Below, piece by piece: positions 26,130-36,100 of a DNA stretch of 64,000 bases. Position 1 is the first letter of the stretch, and the number at the start of each line of letters is the position of its first letter. The stretch lies in the NCBI RefSeq assembly GCF_008642355.1, contig NZ_CP029193.1, positions 5,914,001-5,978,000 of the forward strand, read 5' to 3'. The position numbers and the translations under genes are program-made. Origin of the DNA: Streptomyces venezuelae (GTDB taxonomy: Bacteria; Actinomycetota; Actinomycetes; Streptomycetales; Streptomycetaceae). The notes beneath the pieces were generated by a model. The model ran no database searches and had not been told where the DNA came from. It saw only the letters and a list, made by a program, of their open reading frames with translations.

Positions 26130-26609
26130 ATGCGCCGCGCCGTCTGTCCGGGGTCTTTCGACCCCATCACCAATGGACACCTCGACATCATCGCCCGCGC
26201 CTCCAAGCTGTACGACGTGGTGCACGTCGCGGTGATGATCAACCAGTCGAAGAAGGGCCTCTTCGAGATCGAGGAGCGGATCGAGCTGATCCGCCAGGTC
26301 ACCGCCGACTTCGGCAACGTCGAGGTGGAGTCCTTCCACGGCCTTCTCGTCGACTTCTGCAAGCAGCGGGACATCCCGGCCATCGTCAAGGGCCTGCGCG
26401 CGGTCAGCGACTTCGACTACGAGCTCCAGATGGCCCAGATGAACAACGGCCTCTCGGGCGTCGAGACCCTGTTCGTGCCGACGAACCCCACGTACAGCTT
26501 CCTCTCCTCCTCGCTGGTCAAGGAGGTCGCCGCCTGGGGCGGCGACGTCGCGCACCTGCTGCCCCCGCTGGTCCACGAGGCCCTGATCGAACGCCTGGGC
26601 AAGAAGTGA
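26130..26609 (+). CDS. coaD: Phosphopantetheine adenylyltransferase
   Basis: 159-residue hexameric nucleotidyltransferase catalysing the fourth step of coenzyme A synthesis. [20 protein letters not shown] carries the TxGH-type nucleotide motif (TNGH). [19 protein letters not shown] and the ISSTxxR-equivalent [18 protein letters not shown] are conserved. ATG at 26130 has GAGGG seven bases upstream and gives the usual length. An in-frame ATG at 26100 overlaps the rsmD stop (ATGA) and could be used through coupling, adding ten residues. Confidence 0.96.
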   Translation: MRRAVCPGSFDPITNGHLDIIARASKLYDVVHVAVMINQSKKGLFEIEERIELIRQVTADFGNVEVESFHGLLVDFCKQRDIPAIVKGLRAVSDFDYELQMAQMNNGLSGVETLFVPTNPTYSFLSSSLVKEVAAWGGDVAHLLPPLVHEALIERLGKK

Positions 26610-26720
26610 CCTTCCGGCAGGATCGCTGACAGTTCGTCACCCGGTGTCGGGCGGGCGGCCACTGGCCTTACAGTCGTCCCGTCCGTCTCACAACCAGCTG
26701 TAGAGAGTGGCGAGCACACG

Positions 26721-27788
26721 GTGGACGTGCAGAAGAAGATCGACGAGATCGTCCAGGCGGTCGGCAGCGCCCGGTCCATGCCGATGTCGGCCTCGTGCGT
26801 GGTCAACCGCGCCGATCTGCTCTCGATGCTCGAAGAGGTGCGCCAGGCCCTGCCGGGCTCCCTGGCCCAGGCCCAGGAGCTCATCGGCGGTCGGGAGCAG
26901 CTCGTCGAGCAGGCCCGCCAGGAGGCCGAGCGGATCATCGAGTCCGCGCACGCCGAGCGCGGCTCCCTGATCTCCGACACCGAGGTCGCCCGCAACTCGC
27001 AGAGCGAGGCCGACCGCATCCTCGCGGAGGCCCGCCAGGCCGCCGAAGACGTCCGCGCCGAGGCCGACGACTACGTGGACAGCAAGCTCGCCAACTTCGA
27101 GGTCGTCCTCACCAAGACCCTCGGCTCGGTCGGCCGCGGCCGCGAGAAGCTCCTCGGCACCGGACCCGGCCTCGACGAGAACGGGTACGAGGACGAGGAC
27201 GCCCCCGAGCGCAGCCACGATCCCGAGACGCTGCGCCGCAACGCGGACGCGTACGTCGACGCCAAGCTCGGCGCCTTCGAGGCGGTCCTCGCCAAGACTC
27301 TGGAGGCGGTCGGCAAGGGTCGGCAGACCCTGCACGGCCGGGCCCCCGCTGACGAGCTCGGCTCCCTGGGCGAGGGCACCGCCACCCAGGCTCACACCAC
27401 GGACGCCGAGTACCTGGCGGACCTCGCGGGCCCCGCGGCCACCGCGGAAGCCGTGCAGCCGCGGGCCGTCCCCGCGCCGCCGGTCCAGTCGCCCCCGGTC
27501 CAGGTCCCGCCGATCCCGCCCCAGCAGCCCTACGCGCCACCGCAGCAGCAGCCCGACCCGTACGGGTACCAGCAGCAGGACCAGTACGCGTACCAGCAGC
27601 CGTACGGCCAGCAGGACCCTTACGCGTACCAGCAGCACGATCAGTACGGCTACCCACAGCAGGGCTACGAGCAGCCCCGGTACGAGGCGCCGGCGGCGCA
27701 GGCCCCCGCCGCGCTGGAAGAGGCCAGTCTCTTCGACACGACCATGATCAGCGCCGAGCAGCTGCGCCGGTACGAACAGGGGCGCTAG
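26721..27788 (+). CDS. DivIVA-like coiled-coil protein with Tyr/Gln-rich tail
   Basis: 355-residue cytoplasmic protein of the Streptomyces DivIVA/cell-division-initiation-like group. Residues 1-110 form a coiled coil with the helical pattern QAEELI to QEAERIIESAHAE. Two related blocks follow: ADDYVDSKLANFEVVLTKTL near 114 and ADAYVDAKLGAFEAVLAKTL near 176, each followed by a G(R/K)GR segment. Residues 240-330 are Pro-rich and then contain repeats like DPYGYQQQDQYAYQQ. There is no membrane segment. The location before the DUF177-rpmF-rnc operon is conserved. A role in polar growth or cell-wall organisation is likely but not shown. Confidence 0.82.
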   Translation: MDVQKKIDEIVQAVGSARSMPMSASCVVNRADLLSMLEEVRQALPGSLAQAQELIGGREQLVEQARQEAERIIESAHAERGSLISDTEVARNSQSEADRILAEARQAAEDVRAEADDYVDSKLANFEVVLTKTLGSVGRGREKLLGTGPGLDENGYEDEDAPERSHDPETLRRNADAYVDAKLGAFEAVLAKTLEAVGKGRQTLHGRAPADELGSLGEGTATQAHTTDAEYLADLAGPAATAEAVQPRAVPAPPVQSPPVQVPPIPPQQPYAPPQQQPDPYGYQQQDQYAYQQPYGQQDPYAYQQHDQYGYPQQGYEQPRYEAPAAQAPAALEEASLFDTTMISAEQLRRYEQGR

Positions 27789-27949
27789 CGGCCGTCGGGA
27801 CCGGATTGGGCCGAGAGCGAAAGGTCAAGTATCCTGGCTCTTCGGTCGCGCATACGTCCGCGATCCCGGCTGCCCACCCGAGTGGCGATACTGCGGCATC
27901 GGTGCGGCGGCCCCCCTTGAACTCCCAGGATTCGAAAGCAGGAAAAGCC

Positions 27950-28600
27950 CTGAGCACGCGCCTCGACCACCGGAACCCCCTCGTGTTCGACACACACGAG
28001 CTGGGGCGGCGTCCTGGTGCCATGCAGCGGCTGACCCGCGAGATCGAGGCGCCCGGTCCGCCGAGCGCCTTCGGCATCGAAGGTGTCATCGGTGTGCCGC
28101 AGGGTGCCCCGGTCGAGCTGGAGATCCGACTCGAGTCGGTCATGGAAGGGGTGCTTGTCACAGGCACCGCCCGTGCATCGGCCGAGGGGGAGTGCGTAAG
28201 GTGTCTGGAGCCGCTCGAGCTGGAGCTCGACGCGGACTTCCAGGAGATGTTCTCGTACCCTGACGCCGACGACCGGGGCCGCACCGCGGAACCGGCCGAC
28301 GACGCCGAGGAAGACGAGAGCAGGCTCTACCTCGAGGACGGCATGTTCGACCTCGAGCCCGTGCTGCGTGATGCGGTGGTGCTCGCACTGCCGATGCAGC
28401 CGGTGTGCCAGGACGACTGTCCGGGCCTGTGCTCCCAGTGCGGAGTGCGGCTCGCGGACGACCCGGACCACCACCATGACGCCGTCGACATCCGTTGGGC
28501 GGCTTTGCAAGGACTCGCTGGCACCATCCAGGACGGCGAGAAGGACGAGATGAGCGGCGCCGAAGCGGAAGCGGGCGTCGACGAGAAGCAGGAGAAGTAG
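27950..28600 (+). CDS. DUF177 (YceD) family protein
   Basis: 216-residue protein of the YceD family, linked to 23S rRNA accumulation and usually encoded before rpmF. Starting signals are unusual: CTG at 27950 has AGGAAA at a good distance and yields [23 protein letters not shown] at 27917 or an upstream start are alternatives without ribosome sites. Conserved blocks are VEGVLVTG-like [23 protein letters not shown], and the [13 protein letters not shown] cluster, which may bind zinc. rpmF follows after two bases, so the pair is cotranscribed. Confidence 0.85.
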   Translation: MSTRLDHRNPLVFDTHELGRRPGAMQRLTREIEAPGPPSAFGIEGVIGVPQGAPVELEIRLESVMEGVLVTGTARASAEGECVRCLEPLELELDADFQEMFSYPDADDRGRTAEPADDAEEDESRLYLEDGMFDLEPVLRDAVVLALPMQPVCQDDCPGLCSQCGVRLADDPDHHHDAVDIRWAALQGLAGTIQDGEKDEMSGAEAEAGVDEKQEK

Positions 28601-28602
28601 CC

Positions 28603-28776
28603 GTGGCTGTTCCGAAGCGGAAGATGTCGCGCAGCAACACGCGCCACCGCCGGTCGCAGTGGAAGGCTGCGGTCCCCACCCTGGTTTCGTGTGAGCGTTG
28701 CCAGGAGCCCAAGCAGCAGCACATCGCGTGCCCGAGCTGCGGCACCTACAACAAGCGCCAGGTCCTCGAGGTCTGA
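28603..28776 (+). CDS. rpmF: 50S ribosomal protein bL32
   Basis: 57-residue ribosomal protein. [20 protein letters not shown] is the classic L32 N-terminus. The zinc ribbon is CERCQEPK and CPSCGTYN. The GTG start lies two bases after the DUF177 stop, and rnc starts 19 bases after its stop. It is the middle gene of the conserved DUF177-rpmF-rnc operon. Confidence 0.97.
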   Translation: MAVPKRKMSRSNTRHRRSQWKAAVPTLVSCERCQEPKQQHIACPSCGTYNKRQVLEV

Positions 28777-28795
28777 GCGGCTGGTGAGAGGCACC

Positions 28796-29602
28796 GTGTC
28801 TAGCCCCAAGAAGGCGGAAGACGCCAAGAAACCGGCGGAGACAACGGCCTCGTCCCACACGCTTCTGGAAGGGCGGCTCGGGTACAAGCTCGAGTCCGCC
28901 CTTCTGGTGCGTGCGCTGACCCACCGTTCGTACGCGTACGAGAACGGCGGCCTGCCGACGAACGAGCGTCTGGAGTTCCTCGGGGACTCGGTGCTCGGCC
29001 TCGTCGTCACGGACACGCTGTACCGAACCCACCCCGACCTGCCCGAAGGCCAGCTGGCCAAGTTGCGGGCCGCGGTGGTCAATTCGCGTGCGCTGGCGGA
29101 GGTCGGCCGTGGCCTCGAACTCGGCTCCTTCATCCGGCTCGGCCGGGGCGAAGAGGGCACGGGGGGCCGGGACAAGGCATCCATCCTCGCCGACACCCTC
29201 GAAGCGGTGATCGGCGCGGTCTATCTGGACCAGGGTCTGGACGCCGCGGGAGAGCTGGTGCACCGGCTCTTCGACCCGTTGATCGAAAAGTCCTCGAACC
29301 TGGGCGCGGGCCTGGACTGGAAGACCAGTCTCCAGGAGCTCACCGCGACGGAGAGCCTCGGCGTGCCCGAGTATCTCGTCACGGAGAGCGGCCCCGACCA
29401 CGAGAAGACTTTCACTGCTGCCGCCCGCGTCGGAGGCGTCTCGTACGGCACCGGCACCGGCCGCAGCAAGAAGGAAGCGGAGCAGCAGGCCGCCGAATCC
29501 GCGTGGCGTGCGATCCGCGCCGCAGCGGACGAGCGGATCAAGGCGGCCGAGGCCGCCGCTGCCGCCCGGTCCGAGGGGACCGCCGACACCCCCTCGGTCT
29601 GA
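28796..29602 (+). CDS. rnc: Ribonuclease III
   Basis: 268-residue double-strand-specific endoribonuclease that processes rRNA precursors and many mRNAs. In Streptomyces it is AbsB, a global regulator of antibiotic genes. [20 protein letters not shown] holds the catalytic Glu/Asp signature, and [15 protein letters not shown] holds the second set. The dsRNA-binding domain includes [18 protein letters not shown] and [18 protein letters not shown]. The GTG start is at 28796. A Lys/Ala-rich N-terminal extension and an Ala-rich tail are typical of the genus. Confidence 0.96.
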   Translation: MSSPKKAEDAKKPAETTASSHTLLEGRLGYKLESALLVRALTHRSYAYENGGLPTNERLEFLGDSVLGLVVTDTLYRTHPDLPEGQLAKLRAAVVNSRALAEVGRGLELGSFIRLGRGEEGTGGRDKASILADTLEAVIGAVYLDQGLDAAGELVHRLFDPLIEKSSNLGAGLDWKTSLQELTATESLGVPEYLVTESGPDHEKTFTAAARVGGVSYGTGTGRSKKEAEQQAAESAWRAIRAAADERIKAAEAAAAARSEGTADTPSV

Positions 29603-29692
29603 TCACCGCCCTCCTTTGTTGCCGGTCGCTCCCTCAGGGGGGCGGCCGGCATCGTGCTGAAGGACGGTCTCGACAGTCCCTGAAGGAGACCC

Positions 29693-30553
29693 ATGCCCGA
29701 GTTGCCCGAAGTCGAAGTCGTCCGGCGCGGTCTTGAGCGCTGGGTCAGCGGGCGCGTCGTCGCCGACGTGCAGGTGCTGCATCCGCGTGCGGTGCGGCGG
29801 CATGTGGCGGGCGGTGCGGACTTCGGGGACCGGCTGACCGGGCACCGGATCGGTCTCGCGCAGCGGCGCGGCAAGTACCTGTGGCTGCCGCTCGCCGACT
29901 CCGCGCAGTCCGTCCTGGCCCACCTCGGGATGAGCGGGCAGTTGCTCGTGCAGCCCCACGAGGCGCCGGACGAGAAGCACCTGCGGATCCGGGTGCGCTT
30001 CGCGGACGCACAGGGCACCGAGCTCCGCTTCGTCGACCAGCGCACCTTCGGCGGGCTCTCGCTCCACGACAACACCCCCGACGGGCTGCCCGACGTCATC
30101 GCGCACATCGCACGCGACCCGCTCGACGACGCGTTCGACGACGACGCCTTCCACTCCGCGCTGCGCCGCAGGCGTACGACGATCAAGCGGGCGCTGCTCG
30201 ATCAGTCGCTGATCAGCGGGGTCGGCAACATCTACGCGGACGAGGCGCTGTGGCGCTCGAAGCTGCACTACGAACGGCCCACCGGCACCTTCACGCGCCC
30301 GCGCACGGCCGAACTCCTCGGTCATGTACGGGACGTGATGAACGCGGCCCTGGCCGTGGGCGGCACCAGCTTCGACAGTCTCTACGTCAACGTGAACGGC
30401 GAGTCGGGATACTTCGACCGGTCCCTCGACGCATACGGCAGGGAGAACGAGCCGTGCCGCCGCTGCGGCGCCGCGATCCGCCGACGTCCCTGGATGAACA
30501 GGTCCAGCTACTACTGCCCGCGCTGTCAGCGTCCGCCGCGCTCCGCGTCGTAA
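29693..30553 (+). CDS. mutM: Formamidopyrimidine-DNA glycosylase
   Basis: 286-residue base-excision enzyme removing 8-oxoguanine and FapyG. It begins PELPEVE, with the catalytic Pro1 and Glu2. [15 protein letters not shown] with Lys in the loop, and [13 protein letters not shown] form the helix-two-turn-helix. The C-terminal zinc finger [20 protein letters not shown] then CPRC is complete, so the enzyme should be active. It follows rnc, as in many actinobacteria. Its last 28 bases overlap the end of the convergent HxlR gene. Confidence 0.96.
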   Translation: MPELPEVEVVRRGLERWVSGRVVADVQVLHPRAVRRHVAGGADFGDRLTGHRIGLAQRRGKYLWLPLADSAQSVLAHLGMSGQLLVQPHEAPDEKHLRIRVRFADAQGTELRFVDQRTFGGLSLHDNTPDGLPDVIAHIARDPLDDAFDDDAFHSALRRRRTTIKRALLDQSLISGVGNIYADEALWRSKLHYERPTGTFTRPRTAELLGHVRDVMNAALAVGGTSFDSLYVNVNGESGYFDRSLDAYGRENEPCRRCGAAIRRRPWMNRSSYYCPRCQRPPRSAS

Positions 30554-30924
30554 CGCTCCTGCGCCCGCACCACGTCGTCCTGCCGGCTCTCCACGAACCG
30601 GATCAGGGCCAGCAGGCGCTCGGCGACCTCCCGCCCCAGCGGGGTGAGCGCGTAGTCCACGCGCGGTGGGTTGGTCGGCTGTGCGTCGCGGTGCACAAGA
30701 CCGTCGCGCTCCAGGGCGTGCAGGGTCTGGGAGAGCATCTTCTCGCTCACGCCGTCGACCCGGCGGCGCAGTTCGTTGAACCGGAACGTGCCCTCGTGCA
30801 GCGCGCCCAGGGTGAGCCCGCCCCAGCGCCCCGTGATGTGCTCCAGGGTGCCGCGGGAAGGGCACTGGCGGGAGAACACGTCGTACGCCAGGTCGGTCGG
30901 CTCCATACCGACGGTCGGTTCCAT
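30526..30924 (-). CDS. HxlR family transcriptional regulator
   Basis: 132-residue winged-helix regulator. The HxlR pattern is [20 protein letters not shown] (conserved Cys near residue 20), [39 protein letters not shown] and [10 protein letters not shown]. Members often sense thiols, quinones or aldehydes through the conserved Cys. The start is ATG at 30924, with Met7 an alternative. No divergent target gene lies beside it, so its regulon is unknown. The 3' end overlaps mutM by 28 bases on the opposite strand. Confidence 0.9.
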   Translation of the reverse strand: MEPTVGMEPTDLAYDVFSRQCPSRGTLEHITGRWGGLTLGALHEGTFRFNELRRRVDGVSEKMLSQTLHALERDGLVHRDAQPTNPPRVDYALTPLGREVAERLLALIRFVESRQDDVVRAQERYDAERGGR

Positions 30925-30987
30925 GCGGACAGCCTACTCGCGCACAGCGCTTTCGAATAGTTAGCGCAGACGGGAGGAGTGGCGGGC

Positions 30988-31875
30988 TCAGAAACCGAAG
31001 TCCTGCGTCCACCACGGGCCGCCCGGTGCGAAGTGCGCTCCGACGCCGAGTGTCTTGTAGTCGCAGTTGAGGATGTTGGCGCGGTGGCCCGCGCTGTTCA
31101 TCCAGGCGTCCATCACCGACTGCGCGTTCGCCTGGCCGCGCGCGATGTTCTCGCCGCCGAGGTCGTCTATCCCGGCCTTCTCGGCGCGGTCCCACGGCGT
31201 CGCGCCGTCCGGGTCGGTGTGGTCGAAGAAGTCGCGCTCGGCCATGTCGGCGCTGAAGTCTCCGGCCAGCGCGGCGAGCCGGTCGTCGGCCCGCACCGGT
31301 CGGCAGCCCGCCTTGGCCCGCTCCTGGTTGACCTGGGCGAGGACCGCGGCCTCGGCCGTGCTCTCGTCGGAGGACGACTCGGAGCGGCCCGGCGGGGGAG
31401 TCCCGGGCTTCTTCTCCGGCTTGTGGGACGGGGTGGTCCTCGCCTTGCCGTCCTTGTCGGCGTCCCGCCGCGGAGCCTGGGACGACGGCTTCTCGGACGG
31501 GGTCCTGGACGGCTTCCGCTCGGCCTTGGAAGGCGTGGGCTTCGGGGCCTCGGAGCGGCCGGTGCCGCGGCTCGGCGACGGTTCGCCGCGACCGGCGTCG
31601 GTGCTCCTGCCGCCCTGGGCGTCCACCTCGGTGGGAACGGCCGCGGAGCGCACCTCGCCGGAGTCGTCCCCGCCGCCGAGGCGGTAACCGTCACTGCCCG
31701 GGAGCACGCCCGCGGCGACCGCGACGGCGCCCATCGCGACAGCGGCGGAGACACCGAGCAGACCCGTGCGGACGGGGGCGACGGCACGGCCCCTGCGGCG
31801 GTGCGACACCGTTCCCGGGTGGTTCTCAGGGGTGGCGGCGGCGCGGCCGGCGCCGGAGCGTCGGTGGCGTCCCAT
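30988..31875 (-). CDS. Secreted CAP-domain protein
   Basis: 295-residue protein with a basic N-terminus and one hydrophobic segment (GLLGVSAAVAMGAVAVAAGV) around residues 38-60, acting as signal or anchor. A long Ser/Pro/Lys/Arg-rich low-complexity linker of about 100 residues follows. The C-terminal CAP/SCP domain includes VNQERAKAGCRPV, MAERDFFDHTDPDGATPWDR, GENIARGQANAQSVMDAW and GHRANILNCDYKTLGVG, with the conserved His and Glu. CAP proteins are extracellular; roles include wall or lipid binding, and the function here is unknown. ATG at 31875 follows AAAGGTCAGGAG; a longer frame to 31911 is less likely. Confidence 0.88.
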   Translation of the reverse strand: MGRHRRSGAGRAAATPENHPGTVSHRRRGRAVAPVRTGLLGVSAAVAMGAVAVAAGVLPGSDGYRLGGGDDSGEVRSAAVPTEVDAQGGRSTDAGRGEPSPSRGTGRSEAPKPTPSKAERKPSRTPSEKPSSQAPRRDADKDGKARTTPSHKPEKKPGTPPPGRSESSSDESTAEAAVLAQVNQERAKAGCRPVRADDRLAALAGDFSADMAERDFFDHTDPDGATPWDRAEKAGIDDLGGENIARGQANAQSVMDAWMNSAGHRANILNCDYKTLGVGAHFAPGGPWWTQDFGF

Positions 31876-32003
31876 CTCCTGACCTTTCGTCCTAAGATCA
31901 ACGTGACTCACCCATATGAGTGAGGCTCATCGATTCGCGACTGTACGCGATGGCGCATGGGGACGAAGTGCTCACTGAGCAATTGGCCGGTTAGCGTGCA
32001 CCC

Positions 32004-32285
32004 ATGAACGAAGACGTACGACTCACCGCCTGGGTGCGCGGACGCGTGCAGGCCGTGGGATTCCGCTGGTTCACGCGGGCCAAGGCCCTGGAGATCGGCG
32101 GGCTGAGTGGTTTTGCTCTCAATCTGGAGGACGGTCGCGTCCAGGTCGTCGCCGAAGGGCCCCGGATCGGCTGCCAGGCACTGCTCGACTGGCTGCGTGA
32201 GGGCGACACACCCGGCCGCGTCGACGGAGTCACCGAGATCTGGGACACACCGCGTGGCATATACGAGACCTTCGCCATCCGCTGA
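32004..32285 (+). CDS. acyP: Acylphosphatase
   Basis: 93-residue enzyme hydrolysing acyl phosphates. The phosphate-cradle loop reads [12 protein letters not shown] with the essential Arg (GVGFR in most members; Ala replaces the first Gly). The second element is [15 protein letters not shown] with the catalytic Asn and the DG turn. It starts at ATG 32004, is divergent from the CAP gene and lies before smc, as in other Streptomyces. Confidence 0.93.
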   Translation: MNEDVRLTAWVRGRVQAVGFRWFTRAKALEIGGLSGFALNLEDGRVQVVAEGPRIGCQALLDWLREGDTPGRVDGVTEIWDTPRGIYETFAIR

Positions 32286-32687
32286 GTCCGACCTCGGAGA
32301 ACGCGGTGGGGCGGGCGCGGCGCGAGGCCGGACGGGTGTCCCGGGCAACTGCCTGAGGCAGAAAAAGCCTGGTGGTTGCCAAGAACGGCTTGTCGTGGCA
32401 GGCTCCCCGGGTAAGGATGATCTCCACGCCCCCAGGGCCCCGAAGGAGTAGCAGCGCCGCCGGTTTCCAGGCCGCGCGCCCCCGGGTCGCCCGCCAATAC
32501 GGGGTGTGATCGTGTTGACCGTCAAACTTTTTGGTGAGACTCTGGAAGCCCCGCGCACCTTAGCTGTTTGGCATGTGAGAACGGCCAGCAAGACCCAGCG
32601 AAACAATGAGTGCCAAGCACCGCGGGTGCGATTCCCTCACGACCCACACCGCTTCGGTCGGTCACTCAGTGTGGAGGACCATCCATC
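32286..32687. other. Intergenic region before coiled-coil microprotein; no gene seen
   Basis: About 400 bases without convincing coding. TTGACCGTCAA at 32515-32525 is an 11-bp palindrome that also looks like a -35 element (TTGACC), in an A/T-richer stretch. No clear -10 sits at standard spacing. Nothing else was recognised. Confidence 0.4.
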
Positions 32688-32891
32688 ATGGCAAAGGCGC
32701 TTCTCGGTTACGTCGGCGGCAGCGACCCGCGACTCCTCGCCGAGATGCGACGGCTCCAGCAGCGCGTCCAGGACCTCGAATCCGAGCTCGGCCGTATCCA
32801 GGCCGAGAACGACGCGCTCGCGGCTGCCGCTTCTCACGAATCGCTCCTGGAGAGCATCGACGTACCCCAGGCGGAGCCTGCGCTCACCTGA
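32688..32891 (+). CDS. Conserved coiled-coil microprotein, 67 aa
   Basis: Small soluble protein that begins AKALLGYVGGSDPRLLAEM and continues with a heptad-like helix, RRLQQRVQDLESELGRIQAE, ending in an acidic tail. ATG at 32688 has GGAGGA ten bases upstream. The helix resembles a leucine-zipper dimerisation unit, but no DNA-binding region accompanies it. A small gene between acyP and smc is conserved in Streptomyces from memory. A perfect terminator follows. Function is unknown. Confidence 0.82.
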   Translation: MAKALLGYVGGSDPRLLAEMRRLQQRVQDLESELGRIQAENDALAAAASHESLLESIDVPQAEPALT

Positions 32892-32988
32892 CCCCTATCC
32901 GATCACGATCAATGGCATCAGGGCCTTGAGCTGTTGAACACGCGCCCTGAGCAGTCCTGAGTACTGTCCTCAGGTAGGCAAGACATTC

Positions 32989-33017
32989 AAGGGACGCTTC
33001 GGCGTCCCTTCTTTCTT
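32989..33017 (+). terminator. Intrinsic terminator upstream of smc
   Basis: AAGGGACGC-TTCG-GCGTCCCTT, a perfect 9-bp stem with a UUCG tetraloop, followed by CTTTCTT. It is one of the most canonical terminators in the window. Confidence 0.9.
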
Positions 33018-33104
33018 GTGTCCGCGTACGCTGCTTTCTTTACCGTCTGATGTGCCCTGCACCTTCATCGGTGAAACGGCCAGTGAAAGGTAGAGTCCGA
33101 CGGC

Positions 33105-36100
33105 GTGCACCTCAAGGCCCTGACCCTGCGCGGCTTCAAGTCCTTCGCGTCGGCGACGACACTGAAGTTCGAACCGGGTATCACCTGCGTCGTCGGACCC
33201 AACGGCTCCGGCAAGTCCAACGTCGTGGACGCGCTGAGCTGGGTCATGGGAGAACAGGGCGCCAAATCCCTGCGCGGCGGCAAGATGGAGGACGTCATCT
33301 TCGCCGGCACCACCGGGCGGCCCCCGCTCGGCCGCGCCGAGGTGTCCCTCACCATCGACAACTCCGACGGCGCGCTGCCCATCGAGTACGCCGAGGTCAC
33401 CATCACGCGGATCATGTTCCGCAACGGCGGCAGCGAGTACCAGATCAACGGCGACACCTGCCGCCTCCTCGACATCCAGGAACTCCTCTCCGACTCCGGC
33501 ATCGGCCGCGAGATGCACGTCATCGTCGGGCAGGGACAGCTCGACGGAGTCCTGCACGCCGACCCGATGGGGCGCCGCGCGTTCATCGAGGAGGCCGCGG
33601 GCGTCCTCAAGCACCGCAAGCGCAAAGAGAAGGCGCTGCGCAAGCTCGACGCGATGCAGGCCAACCTCGCCCGCGTCCAGGACCTCACCGACGAACTCAG
33701 GCGCCAGCTCAAGCCCCTCGGCCGACAGGCCGCCGTCGCCCGCAGGGCGGCCGTCATCCAGGCCGACCTGCGCGACGCCCGCCTGCGCCTGCTCGCCGAC
33801 GACCTCGTCCGCATGCGCGAGGCGCTCAACGCCGAGGTCGCCGACGAAGCCGCCCTCAAGGAGCGCAAGGAGAGCGCCGAGGCCGAGCTGAAGGCCGCCC
33901 TGCAGCGCGAGGCGCAGCTGGAGGAAGAGGTGCGCCGTCTCACGCCGCGGCTGCAGCGCGCCCAGCAGACCTGGTACGAGCTGTCGCAGCTCGCCGAGCG
34001 GGTGCGCGGCACCGTCTCGCTCGCCGACGCCCGGGTCAAGAGCGCCACCGCCGCGCCGCCCGAGGAACGGCGCGGCCGCGACCCCGAGGACATGGAGCGC
34101 GAGGCCGCCCGGATCCGCGAACAGGAGGCCGAGCTCGAAGCCGCCCTCGAAGCCGCCGAACACGCGTTGGACGACACCGTCGCCCACCGCGCCGACCTCG
34201 AACAGCAGCTGGCCGTCGAGGAGCGCAGGCTCAAGGACGTGGCACGGGCCATCGCCGACCGCCGCGAGGGGCTCGCCCGGCTGCACGGGCAGGTCAACGC
34301 GGCCCGGTCGCGGGCCGCGTCGGCGCAGGCCGAGATCGACCGGCTCGCCGTCGCACGCGACGAGGCCGCGGAGCGGGCGGTCGTGGCGCAGGAGGCGTAC
34401 GAGCAGCTGAAGGCCGAGGTCGACGGGCTCGACGCGGACGACGCCGAGCTCGGCGAGCGGCACGACGCGGCGAAGCGGGAGCTCGCCGACGCCGAGGCCG
34501 CGCTCACCGCCGCCCGGGAGGCCGCCACCGCCGCCGAACGCGAACGGGCCGCGGTCGCCGCCCGCCGCGAGGCACTCGCCCTGGGCCTGCGGCGCAAGGA
34601 CGGCACGGGCGCGCTGCTCGCCGCCGAGGACCGGCTCACCGGGGTGCTCGGACCGGCCGCGGGACTGCTCACCGTCGCCCCCGGCCACGAGGTCGCCGTC
34701 GCCGCCGCGCTCGGCGCCGCGGCCGACGCCGTCGCCGTCAGCGGCCCGAGCACCGCCGTCGAAGCCGTCCGCCTGCTGCGCAAGCAGGACGCGGGGCGCG
34801 CGGCGCTGCTGCTCGGCGGCGCCCCCGACGACGTACCGGAGGAACGTCCCGGCGGGCATCCGTACGCCGCCGATCTCGTGCGGGGACCCGACGAGCTGAT
34901 GCCCGCGGTGCGACGGCTGCTGCGCGGGATCGTCGCCGTCGGCACGCTGGAGGACGCCGAGGATCTGGTGTACGCGCATCCCGGACTGACCGCCGTCACC
35001 GCCGAAGGAGACCTGCTCGGGGCGCACTTCGCGCAGGGCGGCTCCGCGGGGGCGCCGAGCCTGCTCGAAGTGCAGGCTTCCGTCGACGAAGCGGCCGAGG
35101 AGCTGGAGCAACTCGCAGCGCAGTGCGAGGAGTTGGCGCTGGTTCAGGAGCGTGCGGGGGAGCGGCGCAGAGAATGTGCCGCTCTCGTCGAGGAGTTGGG
35201 GGAGCGGCGCAGGGCGGCCGACCGTGAGAAGTCGTCCGTGGCGCAGCAGTTGGGTGCCCTCGCCGGGCAGGCGCGGGGCGCCGCGGGCGAGGCCGAGCGC
35301 AGCACCGCCGCCGCGGCCACGGCGCAGGACGCGCTGGACAAGGCCGTCGCGGAGGCCGAGGAGCTCGCCGAGCGGCTCGCCGTCGCCGAGGAGGCGTCCC
35401 AGGGCGGCGAGGACGAGGAGCCCGACACCTCCGTCCGCGACCGGCTCGCCGCCGACGGGGCCAACGCCCGGCAGACCGAGATGGAGGCCAGGCTCCAGGC
35501 GCGTACGCACGAGGAGCGGGTGAAGGCGCTCGCGGGCCGCGCCGACTCCCTCGACCGGGCCGCCCGCGCCGAACGCGAGGCACGCGCGCGTGCCGAGCAG
35601 CGCAGGGCCCGGCTGCGCCACGAGGCGGCGGTCGCCGAGGCCGTCGCGTCGGGCGGGCGTCAGCTGCTCGCCCACGTCGAGGTCTCCCTCGTACGGGCCG
35701 ACGACGAGCGCACCGCGGCCGAGCGCGCCAAGGAGGTGCGGGAGCGGGAGCTGCTCGCCGCGCGGGGCCGGGGCCGCGACCTCAAGGCCGAGCTCGACAA
35801 ATTGACTGATTCAGTTCACCGGGGCGAGGTACTAGGAGCCGAGAAGAGGCTGCGGATCGAGCAGCTGGAGACCAAGGCACTGGAGGAGCTCGGTGTGGAG
35901 CCGGCGGGACTCGTGGCGGACTACGGTCCCGATCAGCCCGTGCCGCCCTCGCCCGCCGCCGAGGGCGAGGAGCTGCCCGACGACCCGAGCCACCCGCGCA
36001 ACCTGCCGGTGCCGTTCGTCCGGGGAGAGCAGGAGAAGCGGCTCAAGTCCGCCGAACGGGCGTATCAGCAGCTCGGGAAGGTGAACCCGCTGGCCCTTGA

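Noticed and set aside
31420..31640. Ser/Pro-rich stretch of the CAP protein as a tandem repeat
   Set aside because: The composition is biased but no unit repeats with regular spacing.
32340..32410. Possible hairpin AGCC...GGCT after acyP
   Set aside because: The pairing needs a seven-base bulge and a long loop; too weak to call a terminator.
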